DNA from: Glaciecola sp965658765
Lineage (GTDB): Bacteria > Pseudomonadota > Gammaproteobacteria > Enterobacterales > Alteromonadaceae
Length of the DNA stretch: 64,000 bases
Reading direction: 5' to 3'
Assembly (NCBI GenBank): GCA_965658765.1
Contig: CBFHTO010000001.1
Span: 1 to 64,000, forward strand
The notes beneath the pieces were generated by a model. The model was not told the DNA's origin and made no database searches. It saw only the letters and a program-made list of their open reading frames with translations. Each line of letters opens with the position of its first letter. Positions within the stretch are counted from its first letter, which is position 1. This document shows positions 18,122 to 26,238 of the stretch, in pieces. Both the position numbers and the translations under genes were made by a program.

Positions 18122-18534
18122 AAAAAATCATGCTAGTAGTGGCAATTCTGATCAGTGGCTGCGCAAACCTTACATCATCACAAAGCCTATATGAAGAGCT
18201 GGGTGGGCAAGCAAAAGTACAAGAGATAGTCTCAAATTTTGTACGGGAGATTGAGTATGATCCTCAAATATTACCCTATTTTGAAGGTTCAGATATCGAC
18301 CGTTTCATTGAAAAACTATCTGAACAGATATGCGCTGTCTCAAATGGTCCATGCGTATACTCGGGTGACAATATGGAAAAGGTTCATTCAGGTATGAACA
18401 TCACCGAAAGTCATTTTAATCACACGGTCGATTTACTAATAAATGCTATGAATAAAGCAAAGATTCCACATACAACGCAAAATAAATTACTCGCTCGGCT
18501 GGCCCCTATGCGTTCAGACATGCTCTATAAGTAA
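18118..18534 (+). CDS. Exported lipoprotein truncated hemoglobin (group 1)
   Basis: A 138-residue group 1 (trHbN-like) truncated globin with a bacterial lipoprotein signal peptide: MKKIMLVVAILISGC ends in a lipobox whose Cys is residue 15. The globin part shows LYEELGGQAKVQEIV, the CD-region PYFEGSD, and the proximal-His helix EKVHSGMNITESHF (His about residue 90), ending with the typical LARLAPMRSDML. Globins of this class bind O2 or NO and are mostly cytoplasmic; the lipobox puts this one in the periplasm or on the outer membrane. The start overlaps the DUF3034 stop (ATGA), so it is translationally coupled. Confidence 0.9.
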   Translation: MKKIMLVVAILISGCANLTSSQSLYEELGGQAKVQEIVSNFVREIEYDPQILPYFEGSDIDRFIEKLSEQICAVSNGPCVYSGDNMEKVHSGMNITESHFNHTVDLLINAMNKAKIPHTTQNKLLARLAPMRSDMLYK

Positions 18535-18565
18535 GTAAAGAGCTTATATTTTTTGACCTCAAGAC

Positions 18566-19048
18566 CTAACGACCTTCTGCACGTATCTCTCGTACCAGTT
18601 CGTTGAACGCTGCAGGGTCGTCAAGTTGGTGCGGTATCATCTGGTATTTTACTTCTCCAAGCGCACCTTGAACGGTTACATCAAGGATCCTATCGCCTGT
18701 TAACCACGCTTCGAGAGGCCCTTGAAGCGGCAAGTCATCCCCTTCATATACCCCTGGGAACTTCTCGGTAAAAGGGTTTATGATCACCATGCCGGGCTTT
18801 ATCTTAAACACAATCAAATGATTCCAACCTTCGATGACGTATATGCGTCCTCGATCTATTCTTACAATTTTGTCGACCGCTGATATAGTCCATAAACCAT
18901 CAATTGCCATCACCTCTTTAGGTCGTACTTCTGTAATAGATGGCAGAAATGCTCCAACCTCAGGGATTTGCATCTGTTGAGCTTCTGACCGGAAAACGCA
19001 ATTGAGTAAAAAAACGAGGGTAAATATTTGTATTAATTTGAGATTCAT
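18566..19048 (-). CDS. Secreted hypothetical protein
   Basis: A 160-residue protein with a signal peptide (MNLKLIQIFTLVFLLNCVFRSEAQ) and no further membrane segment. I do not recognise the family. The mature part reads as a small beta-rich domain: DGLWTISAVDKIVRIDRGRIYVIEGW, then a stretch rich in Pro and Gly (INPFTEKFPGVYEGDDLPLQGP), then LTGDRILDVTVQGALGEVKYQMIP. AGGTAAGCAAGAT precedes the ATG. It is convergent with the globin operon, with only 31 bases between the stops, and is a single gene. Confidence 0.6.
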   Translation of the reverse strand: MNLKLIQIFTLVFLLNCVFRSEAQQMQIPEVGAFLPSITEVRPKEVMAIDGLWTISAVDKIVRIDRGRIYVIEGWNHLIVFKIKPGMVIINPFTEKFPGVYEGDDLPLQGPLEAWLTGDRILDVTVQGALGEVKYQMIPHQLDDPAAFNELVREIRAEGR

Positions 19049-19158
19049 ATCTTGCTTACCTATAGAGTAATGGAGTCCTTATAATGTTATAGCGTGAATG
19101 GCTATAAAGATCCCTCACCAAGAGTATGTTTTTTTGCCAATATTCCCTTTATTGAATC

Positions 19159-19194
19159 AAAGAACCCATCAACTATTAAATTGATGGGTTCTTT
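19159..19194 (-). terminator. Strong hairpin, likely terminator
   Basis: A perfect 14-bp stem (AAAGAACCCATCAA and its complement) closes an eight-base loop. On the minus strand the stem ends in TTCTTT, about 120 bases downstream of the membrane-protein gene at 19.3-19.8 kb. The ends are near-symmetrical, so it may also work in the other direction. Confidence 0.6.
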
Positions 19195-19314
19195 CAGAGC
19201 CAAATTCATGTTTAAGTACTCAAGACGCCAAGCTAAAGAAAACGCTTGGGTTCTAGCTGTCGATTAATCGAAAAACAACTAGATGAGACTCTTGTGTATT
19301 TAATTTTATTATTA

Positions 19315-19842
19315 CTAACTCTTAATGGCAGTGTTTTCGGAATTTTTGATTTCTTGGATAATTGCCTGTTTAGAAACACTGACTTCTTCAGTATCAATTA
19401 ACAAAGTCCAATTCTTATCCTCTTGAATATTCTCTACAACGTCTTGGTTAAGCGGATCATGGCTTGGTTGAAGTGACATCAATCCACCTACAAATAACCC
19501 AACAAACAAACCAGGGCTTATCAATGCAAGATAGGTAAACATCGGACTGGCTTGAGTGAACTCTGGTCCATGGTTAACAAGAACGTAGGCAAATATCATT
19601 CCCACGAGTAAGCCGCCCGTACCATATATAAAATGCTGCTTGAGCATAGTCTTACCTAAAGGCTTGCTTGGACCTTCAAGTTTGCGGCTCATTTTTTCAT
19701 CGTCAGGTGCGATAATTTTGACCTTCTTTTTTTCAATGCCTAATTTTTTTACTAGGCACTCTTTTACACATAAAACCTTTGTCTTACTTTTATAGCTTGC
19801 AGCGATTCTGCCATCCATGACATCACATGTAATACTAGACAT
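19315..19842 (-). CDS. Two-helix membrane protein of unknown function
   Basis: A roughly 175-residue protein that I do not recognise. A Lys-rich N-terminal region (about 1-65, with KSKTKVLCVKECLVKKLGIEKKKVKI) is followed by two hydrophobic helices rich in Gly (FIYGTGGLLVGMIFAYVLV and YLALISPGLFVGLFVGGLM, about 70-125) and a C-terminal cytosolic domain (NWTLLIDTEEVSVSKQAIIQEI). The start at 19842 is chosen because GGAGG stands five bases before it, inside the longer open frame. It sits near a hemerythrin and a DUF2383 protein, families often linked to stress responses, which is only a contextual hint. Confidence 0.6.
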   Translation of the reverse strand: MSSITCDVMDGRIAASYKSKTKVLCVKECLVKKLGIEKKKVKIIAPDDEKMSRKLEGPSKPLGKTMLKQHFIYGTGGLLVGMIFAYVLVNHGPEFTQASPMFTYLALISPGLFVGLFVGGLMSLQPSHDPLNQDVVENIQEDKNWTLLIDTEEVSVSKQAIIQEIKNSENTAIKS

Positions 19843-20027
19843 ATCTGCCTCCATAGTGAGCCTTTTTGATAAGGAAACATACAGACAAAAGAGGCTATAT
19901 TAAACTTCTGACTGTTTGATTTATGTGTGATTTGTTTTTAATGATTATGCTATTAGGCATCTCGGTACATCGCCTTATAAACATAACTTTTGTGTGCATT
20001 AACTCGAATACGCAGATTATATTTGCC

Positions 20028-20456
20028 TTAAGATTCCATCTCCTGCACATATTCGTGTGCCAAATCTTCTTTTTCTTTCTCTGATAAGGCTTTGCCTGCT
20101 TGTTGAAAAAACTCCTTCTCTTCTTCTTCTAAGTGATGCCTTACTTTGTCATTCAGTTGTTTAAACCTTGCGATCCATTTAGGACTGGACATATCGATTA
20201 CGTCCAATTCCGCAATGATTTCGTCAATCTCGTGATGCTCAGCAACGCCATGACGCGACATACCTACGGTTTTATCCTCTTGCATCAATGGTGCGTAAAA
20301 ATGGCGCTCTTCAGCAACAGCATGCTGTTCTAATTCCTCTTTTAATTGGCTATAAAACTCACTGCGAAGCGCTGAGTCACCCTTTGTATCTAAGATAACT
20401 TTGAGTAATGCGCGTTGTTTATCATGATCTTTTCTTATCGCTTCAAAAATCTTCAT
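20028..20456 (-). CDS. Hemerythrin HHE domain protein
   Basis: A 142-residue four-helix HHE-domain protein that should bind a diiron centre through His, Glu and Asp: IRKDHDKQRALL, HAVAEERHFYAPL, GVAEHHEIDEII and VRHHLEEEEKEFF supply the expected ligands. Family members bind O2 or NO or serve in iron-sulphur repair and stress defence. ACAGGAG gives a strong ribosome site. It follows gdhA by 11 bases on the same strand, so it is probably the last gene of the DUF2383-gdhA-hemerythrin unit. Confidence 0.9.
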   Translation of the reverse strand: MKIFEAIRKDHDKQRALLKVILDTKGDSALRSEFYSQLKEELEQHAVAEERHFYAPLMQEDKTVGMSRHGVAEHHEIDEIIAELDVIDMSSPKWIARFKQLNDKVRHHLEEEEKEFFQQAGKALSEKEKEDLAHEYVQEMES

Positions 20457-20467
20457 TTTATCTCCTG

Positions 20468-21808
20468 TTAATAACCTTGCGCCAAGGTAGCATCAGCTAA
20501 CCTTCTGAATCCTGCAACATTTGCGCCCTGCACATAATTGACCCGTTTATTGCCAAGCGCTTTACTTTCATCGAGGCATAAGTCATGTATGTTATTCATC
20601 GTGTGGGCCAACGCAGTATCGAGTCTCTCTTCCTTCCAGTATTCTAATGACGCATTTTGTTGCATTTCAAATGCAGATAAAACAACGCCTCCTGCATTAG
20701 CCGCTTTACCTGGTGCATATTTGATTGACGAGTCTTGTATAAGCGTTTCAGCGTCTTTTGAACATGGCATGTTTGCCCCTTCTGCCAACAACAAAGATGT
20801 GGTATTCAAAAGACATTTTGCTTCTTTCTCAGTGATCTCGTTTTGTGTTGCACACGGCAAGCCTAAATCGGTTTGCACGGACCAAACAGAGCTGTCCTTG
20901 CAATATTCTAAATTCAGGTCTTCTGCGATCTTCTCTAAAGGGTTGTCACTTGCTGTGTCAGCGATGATGCAATCGATCATTTTTTCAGTAAGTCCTTTCG
21001 AGTCATCTTTAATGAGACACCCTCTACTGTTTGACAGTGTTAGTACCTTCGCGCCCAAGTTCACAGCTTTCTTTGCCGCATGCAATGCAACGTTTCCGGC
21101 TCCAGAAATTTTAATTGTTTTCCCTTCAACTGTATCGCCATTTACCCCTAGCATTGCTTCAACAAAATAGATGAGTCCGAAGCCCGTTGCTTGTGTTCTT
21201 AATTGACTGCCACCTAATTCAATTGGTTTTCCAGAAAGCGCTCCAGAATACTCTCCGCTCATTTTCACATGCTTGGCAAACATGTAACCTAATTCGCGGC
21301 TTGATACGTTAATATCACCCGCGGGCACGTCTTTCTGGTCACCAATATGGTGGTAAAGGTTTTCCATAAAAGCGTTGCAAAACCGTCTTATTTCATTGTT
21401 TGATTTTGTTTTCGGATTAAAGTCCGATCCACCCTTGCCAGCCCCTAAAGGCAGTAAGGTAAGCGCGTTCTTAAAAGATTGTTCAAGCGCCAAAAATCTA
21501 AGAATAGAACCGTTTACGCTTGGGTGAAAACGTGTTCCACCTTTATAAGGACCGAGTAAATTAGAGTGCTGCACCCTAAACCCTCTATTTATCTCGCATG
21601 CTCCAGAATCACGCTCCCACTCGACTTTAAAATCGATTACTCGATTAGGAGTAAGTATGCGCCTTAGCACATTGGCATCTTTATATTCCTTATTTGCATT
21701 TACGATCGGAATCACGTCACAACACAAATCACTTGCGGTTCGAATGAACTCGTCTTGGTGGGTGAATGTGTCTTGTAACCAATGTAGAGTTTCGTTTTGT
21801 AACGACAT
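20468..21808 (-). CDS. gdhA: NADP-specific glutamate dehydrogenase
   Basis: A 446-residue hexameric GDH that makes glutamate from 2-oxoglutarate and ammonium. The diagnostic stretch PLGAGKGGSDFNPK carries the catalytic Lys region, with GPYKGGTRFHPSV before it, PAGDINVSSRELGYMF in the middle and the Rossmann motif SGAGNVALHAA. Length equals the E. coli enzyme (447). It lies between the DUF2383 gene (58 bases upstream) and the hemerythrin gene (11 bases downstream), an unusual company for a nitrogen enzyme. Confidence 0.96.
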   Translation of the reverse strand: MSLQNETLHWLQDTFTHQDEFIRTASDLCCDVIPIVNANKEYKDANVLRRILTPNRVIDFKVEWERDSGACEINRGFRVQHSNLLGPYKGGTRFHPSVNGSILRFLALEQSFKNALTLLPLGAGKGGSDFNPKTKSNNEIRRFCNAFMENLYHHIGDQKDVPAGDINVSSRELGYMFAKHVKMSGEYSGALSGKPIELGGSQLRTQATGFGLIYFVEAMLGVNGDTVEGKTIKISGAGNVALHAAKKAVNLGAKVLTLSNSRGCLIKDDSKGLTEKMIDCIIADTASDNPLEKIAEDLNLEYCKDSSVWSVQTDLGLPCATQNEITEKEAKCLLNTTSLLLAEGANMPCSKDAETLIQDSSIKYAPGKAANAGGVVLSAFEMQQNASLEYWKEERLDTALAHTMNNIHDLCLDESKALGNKRVNYVQGANVAGFRRLADATLAQGY

Positions 21809-21866
21809 AATGTTTTCTTATATCCTTATTTTTATTTGGTAATTTTCCCGACAAGCCTTTGAAGAC

Positions 21867-22367
21867 CTAATGTAGTTCGTCTGAGTTATGGGCCTTTGTG
21901 CGCTGCTCAATGATGGCAATTGATTGCTCCATCTGGCAGATCAATGTTTTAATGAGTTGACCGATAAAGGCATTAGAAGCTGCACCAATAAGGTCATCTA
22001 AGCATTTGATGTTGCGTCGTTCGTGATAAACCATTTGCGTACCAAGGCGGCTTGAGTCATCGCTCAATAATGAAATACACTCCATGTATAACTTTCTTAC
22101 TTCACCTTGTAAGGTGCCCGAATGAGAGGGAATAACTTTTCTGACAGTTAAAAGATTAAAAATGTAATCGTGACTTTTCTTTCTCTCGATTGCGCAATAA
22201 AGAAATACATCACGCATCTCATTGGAGTCGGTAAGCAACTCCGCTTGTTTAAAGAAATCGAAACTATCAATAAGAACACGCAGCACTTTGTTTAAAACCT
22301 CATCGTCTTGCTGACTATCACTGCTGCTCTTTTCCGGTTTGATAAGCGATACAAATGCATCAGCCAT
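21867..22367 (-). CDS. DUF2383 / PA2169-like four-helix bundle protein
   Basis: A roughly 166-residue helical protein resembling the DUF2383 ferritin-like family: LNKVLRVLIDSFDFFKQAELLTD, VFLYCAIERKKSHDYI, a GxxxGxxxK-like central part (GTLQGEVRKLYMECISLL) and YHERRNIKCLDDLI. The frame extends 19 codons further, but AGGAGG lies six bases before the ATG at 22367, which decides the start. The acidic, ferritin-like bundle suggests metal or stress function; members are not characterised in detail. It is the first gene of the unit with gdhA. Confidence 0.7.
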   Translation of the reverse strand: MADAFVSLIKPEKSSSDSQQDDEVLNKVLRVLIDSFDFFKQAELLTDSNEMRDVFLYCAIERKKSHDYIFNLLTVRKVIPSHSGTLQGEVRKLYMECISLLSDDSSRLGTQMVYHERRNIKCLDDLIGAASNAFIGQLIKTLICQMEQSIAIIEQRTKAHNSDELH

Positions 22368-22595
22368 GATGCCTCCTGATTTTGTCTTTCCACTAGGAGG
22401 TTTACAATATCTATGCCACGGCATAAAATTTTTAAAACACTGTTTTTATTGATTTTTTGATATTTTTAGTAGAGAAATTGTGAGGAAAATAAAGATCTTT
22501 TACACGCAAGCAGTAAGTTTTACACACTCTTTGTCTCACAATAGAGTCTGTGAGTCAAAGCTAACTAAACTGTAAACAAGAAAGCAAGGGATGCT

Positions 22596-24707
22596 TTACT
22601 GTTGGCGGTTTTGGCTATGTCTAGAAACGCGCTGCAGTTCTGGGATCGTACGAATCTTACGCATAATATCGGCAAAGTGAATGCGATTGCTTGTGCTTAA
22701 TTCAATATCAACCACAAAATGACCATCATCTCGGTCTGTGGTTTGTAAATTCACGATCGATGAGCCAGCAGACGCAATTGCACTAGTTAGAGCGGCAAGT
22801 GTCCCCTGTTGATTAATTGTTTCTACGCGCAAAGCCGCCTTAAAGTCGCCCTGTGCGTTTTCGTCCCACTGCATCGGGAGTACTCGTTGGGGTTCTTCTC
22901 TAGTCAGCTTACGAATATTTGTACACCCCGTTTGATGAATCACTACTCCTCGACCCGGACTCAATATCGCAACAATCTCATCGTCTGGGATCGGATGACA
23001 ACAACGAGAAAAGTGCACCATCAGACCTTCTGTACCTTTTATCGCGACGTTACTCTTTTTCTCTGGAATTTCTGTGTTTTCTCCCACAAGGCGGCGAGCA
23101 ATCATCGCGCTCATTTCATTGCCCATACCGATATTAGCAAGAAGGTCGTCAAAACTTTTATGCTTCGTTTCCTCAACGACTCGGTCAATGTCGCTTTGCT
23201 CTATATCATCTAGCTTCAAGGTACCAAGAGCGTGGCGCAAGAGACGGTTGCCCATACTTTTGGCGTCGTTTGAATGCTGTCGTTTCAGATAATGTCTAAT
23301 GTTTGATCGCGCTCTAGCGCTGACCACAAAGTTCAACCAATTGGCATTGGGTTTTGCCCTTGGGGAAGTTATGATTTCAATACTTTGCCCGTTTTCTAAT
23401 GGCGCACTCAATGGAAAGTTCTTGCGGTCAACCCTTGCCCCGACACAAGTATTGCCAATGTCCGAATGCACTGCATAAGCAAAATCGACGGCTGTAGCGC
23501 CGGTTGGTAGCTCAATGATTTTACCTTTTGGCGTAAAGACATATATTTCATCTGGGAAGAGGTCTGATTTTACGCTTTCAATAAATTCTACTGAGGTGCT
23601 TGCCCTTTGTTGCAATTCGACCAAAGACTGCATCCATTGATTAGCCCGCATTTGAGCAGTGTTACCTCTATCAGCACTTTCCTTGTATAACCAATGAGCC
23701 GCCACTCCCTTATCTGCAAGCTGGTCCATTTCTTCATTGCGAATTTGTACTTCAAGCGGGATCCCATGCAAGCCTTTTAGTGATGTGTGCAGAGACTGGT
23801 AGCCATTTGAACGGGGTATCGCAATATAATCTTTGAAACGATTCTCAATCGGTTTATACAGACCATGGATAGCCCCTAAAACTCGATAACAATTATCCAC
23901 TGAATCGACAATGATTCTAAATCCGTAAATATCCATTACCTCAGTGAACGACAACTCTTTGCTGCGCATTTTTCTATAAATAGAATATAAATGCTTCTCT
24001 CTGCCGAGCACTCGACAATTAATATCTAAACTTTTAATTCGGTTATATAAGTCTAAACGGGTACGTTCAATGATTTCTTTGCGGTTGCCTCGAGCCTGAG
24101 CAACTGCACTTTTCAAAGCTCTATGACGCATAGGGTACATCGCTTGAAAGCCTAAATCTTCAAGCTCGTTTTTAATATCGTGGATGCCCAACCGATGTGC
24201 CATAGGAGAATAAATTTCTAAGGTTTCTCTCGCAATTCGTCTACGTTTATCTGGTCGCAGCGCGCCTAGGGTTCTCATGTTATGAGTACGATCTGCTAAC
24301 TTTATTAGGATAACGCGGATATCTTGGACCATAGCCATGAGCATCTTGCGGAAATTTTCGGCCTGAGCTTCTTGTTTCGAGCTAAACTTTAATTTATCGA
24401 GTTTAGAAACGCCTTCAACTAGTTCAGCTACCGTTTCACCAAACGCTAAGCTCAAGTCTTCTTTACTATACTCAGTGTCTTCTATCACATCATGAAGCAA
24501 AGCCGCCATGAGTGTTTCGTGGTCAAGCTTCATGTCTGCCAAGATGCCGGCAACGGCGACTGGATGGGTTATATAGGGGTCGCCACTTGAACGCGTTTGC
24601 CCCTCGTGGGCATCTCTTGCAAGAACGTAGGATGCGCGAACGTAGTCCACATTTTTCTTAGACAGATACTTACTTATCTTTTCTTGCAATCCTTCAAATA
24701 AATACAC
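22596..24707 (-). CDS. spoT: Bifunctional (p)ppGpp synthetase/hydrolase SpoT
   Basis: A 703-residue RelA/SpoT protein. The N-terminal HD hydrolase domain keeps HEGQTRSSGDPYITHPVAVAG and LLHDVIEDTEYS, so hydrolase activity is expected. The synthetase domain has IYGFRIIVDSVDNCYRVLG and NGYQSLHTSLKGLHGIPLEVQIR. TGS (DEIYVFTPKGKIIELP) and C-terminal ACT (DRDDGHFVVDIELS) domains follow. Length matches E. coli SpoT (702). It is downstream of rpoZ on the same strand with a 204-base gap, as in E. coli, although trmH is not next to it here. Confidence 0.97.
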   Translation of the reverse strand: MYLFEGLQEKISKYLSKKNVDYVRASYVLARDAHEGQTRSSGDPYITHPVAVAGILADMKLDHETLMAALLHDVIEDTEYSKEDLSLAFGETVAELVEGVSKLDKLKFSSKQEAQAENFRKMLMAMVQDIRVILIKLADRTHNMRTLGALRPDKRRRIARETLEIYSPMAHRLGIHDIKNELEDLGFQAMYPMRHRALKSAVAQARGNRKEIIERTRLDLYNRIKSLDINCRVLGREKHLYSIYRKMRSKELSFTEVMDIYGFRIIVDSVDNCYRVLGAIHGLYKPIENRFKDYIAIPRSNGYQSLHTSLKGLHGIPLEVQIRNEEMDQLADKGVAAHWLYKESADRGNTAQMRANQWMQSLVELQQRASTSVEFIESVKSDLFPDEIYVFTPKGKIIELPTGATAVDFAYAVHSDIGNTCVGARVDRKNFPLSAPLENGQSIEIITSPRAKPNANWLNFVVSARARSNIRHYLKRQHSNDAKSMGNRLLRHALGTLKLDDIEQSDIDRVVEETKHKSFDDLLANIGMGNEMSAMIARRLVGENTEIPEKKSNVAIKGTEGLMVHFSRCCHPIPDDEIVAILSPGRGVVIHQTGCTNIRKLTREEPQRVLPMQWDENAQGDFKAALRVETINQQGTLAALTSAIASAGSSIVNLQTTDRDDGHFVVDIELSTSNRIHFADIMRKIRTIPELQRVSRHSQNRQQ

Positions 24708-24911
24708 AAATGCTTCTTTTTCGTTAATGGGCGAATTGACCAGACTAACTAAGGCCTGTCGATCTTAATAAGAATACGATTATTTTTCAGCATTGCAAAT
24801 GCAAAAACGCCGATACTAATCGACGTTATAAATAAAAATTGCCACTTTGATTGGGAAACGAGACTTTTTGCTCAAGTTGATGCCCATTCAGAGCATCAAA
24901 AAGATAAATCT

Positions 24912-25184
24912 CTAGTTGTTTGCAAGGATGCTTGCTACAGATGCGTATTCAGCTGCCTCTTGATCTCTTTGGTCTTGAAGTTCAGTTTGTTCAACGGTTT
25001 CTGCTGTGACGAAACCTTTTTCAATTTCACGCAAGGCAACCACAGTAGGTTTGTCGTTTTCGGTATCCACATGTGGATCTTTTCCTTCGGTAGCCAATTG
25101 CCTAGCTCGTTTCGCTGCGACTAAAACAAGGTCGAAACGATTGCCAATTTGGTCAACTGCATCTTCAACTGTTACACGTGCCAT
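24912..25184 (-). CDS. rpoZ: RNA polymerase omega subunit
   Basis: A 90-residue omega subunit that supports RNA polymerase assembly and, with beta-prime, forms a ppGpp site. MARVTVEDAVDQIGNRFDLVLVAAKRARQL and the KPTVVALREIEKG stretch are diagnostic. Position between gmk and spoT is the conserved order, so a ppGpp sensor component and the ppGpp enzyme are neighbours. The ATG is preceded by CCGGAGAG. Confidence 0.97.
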   Translation of the reverse strand: MARVTVEDAVDQIGNRFDLVLVAAKRARQLATEGKDPHVDTENDKPTVVALREIEKGFVTAETVEQTELQDQRDQEAAEYASVASILANN

Positions 25185-25326
25185 TTTGCTCTCCGGAATA
25201 TTCCTATGTCTAAAGGAATTTTTTTGTGGTTGTCAAAAAAGGTCGCAAATTATACGCCACTCATGCTTATTAATATAGAGAATTTTTATTATTTTAGTTC
25301 AAAATCGATGAAAAGCACTTACATTT

Positions 25327-25370
25327 AGGCATTTGCTGCTCTATTTTGCAAAATAGAGCAGCAAATGCCT
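25327..25370. repeat. 44-bp perfect palindrome downstream of gmk
   Basis: The 44 bases at 25327-25370 equal their own reverse complement, giving two 21-base arms around a central GC. The arms run from AGGCATTTGC to CTATTTT. The element lies 27 bases after the gmk stop and 142 bases before rpoZ. No T-run follows on the minus strand, so it is not a textbook intrinsic terminator, though the RNA would form a very stable stem. Confidence 0.9.
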
Positions 25371-25397
25371 GTCAAATCATAAGCAAACCACTGTGGA

Positions 25398-26036
25398 CTA
25401 GGAGAGTAAAGATTCTACTAGTGCTTTGTGACGCAAGGCTTGTTGCTTGGTTTGCAGACCACAGGCCTTCACAATAGTGACCAACTCTTCAACTGCATGT
25501 GAAAAATTATCGTTAATTATAGTAAAATCAAACTCATTGTGATGACTCATTTCGCTTTGGGCTTGTGCCATTCGCCGCTCAATCACCTCGGAATCGTCTT
25601 TACCCCGGCTTACCAATCGGGCATGTAATTCTTCCTTAGAAGGAGGCAGGATGAATATAGAAATCACATCTGGTTTGAGCGATTTTATTTGCCGAGCTCC
25701 TTGCCAATCTATATCAAGAAACACATCGACACCTTGCTGTAGCTTATCCGCAATCGCGGCCTTTGACGTACCATAATAATTATCAAAGACTTGCGCGTAT
25801 TCGTAGAAAGCGTCTTGCGCAATTAAATTTTCAAAATGAGTCTTATCGGTAAAATGATAATGAACGCCGTCTTTCTCACCCTCTCTTGGCAAACGCGTAG
25901 TGTGTGAGACGGACAATTCAGCTGGATTAAACATCTGCCCATCAACGGCTCGATTAATAAGTGCATTAATCAAACTTGACTTGCCCGCACCCGAGGGCGC
26001 GGCAATGATAAAAAGATTGGCATTTTCGTTAGACAT
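25398..26036 (-). CDS. gmk: Guanylate kinase
   Basis: A 212-residue enzyme that phosphorylates GMP to GDP. The P-loop is APSGAGKSSL, followed by the GMP-binding SVSHTTRLPREGEKDGVHYHF and DIDWQGARQIK. The open frame continues 17 codons upstream, but MSNENANLFIIAAPSG fits the family's N-terminus and length (E. coli 207). It is the first of gmk-rpoZ-spoT; the 44-bp palindrome follows its stop. Confidence 0.96.
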   Translation of the reverse strand: MSNENANLFIIAAPSGAGKSSLINALINRAVDGQMFNPAELSVSHTTRLPREGEKDGVHYHFTDKTHFENLIAQDAFYEYAQVFDNYYGTSKAAIADKLQQGVDVFLDIDWQGARQIKSLKPDVISIFILPPSKEELHARLVSRGKDDSEVIERRMAQAQSEMSHHNEFDFTIINDNFSHAVEELVTIVKACGLQTKQQALRHKALVESLLS

Positions 26037-26238
26037 AATAAAGTTCTTGTGGAAGCGTATAAGATTCATTAAGTAATATGGTAACATAATCTACATTATT
26101 GGTAGCATCAAGATAAAATACCGAGGGCGGGCATAAATAACGACTTGACGGTGAGTTTTACTAATTTATCGACCAGGCTATTTCTAAGCAAGCAGATGCA
26201 CGGGTAAGACTAAATTTGAATGGATAGAAGGGACTTAA

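Noticed and set aside
20538..21170. 210-codon frame opposite gdhA
   Set aside because: Antisense to a well-supported enzyme, no start signals.
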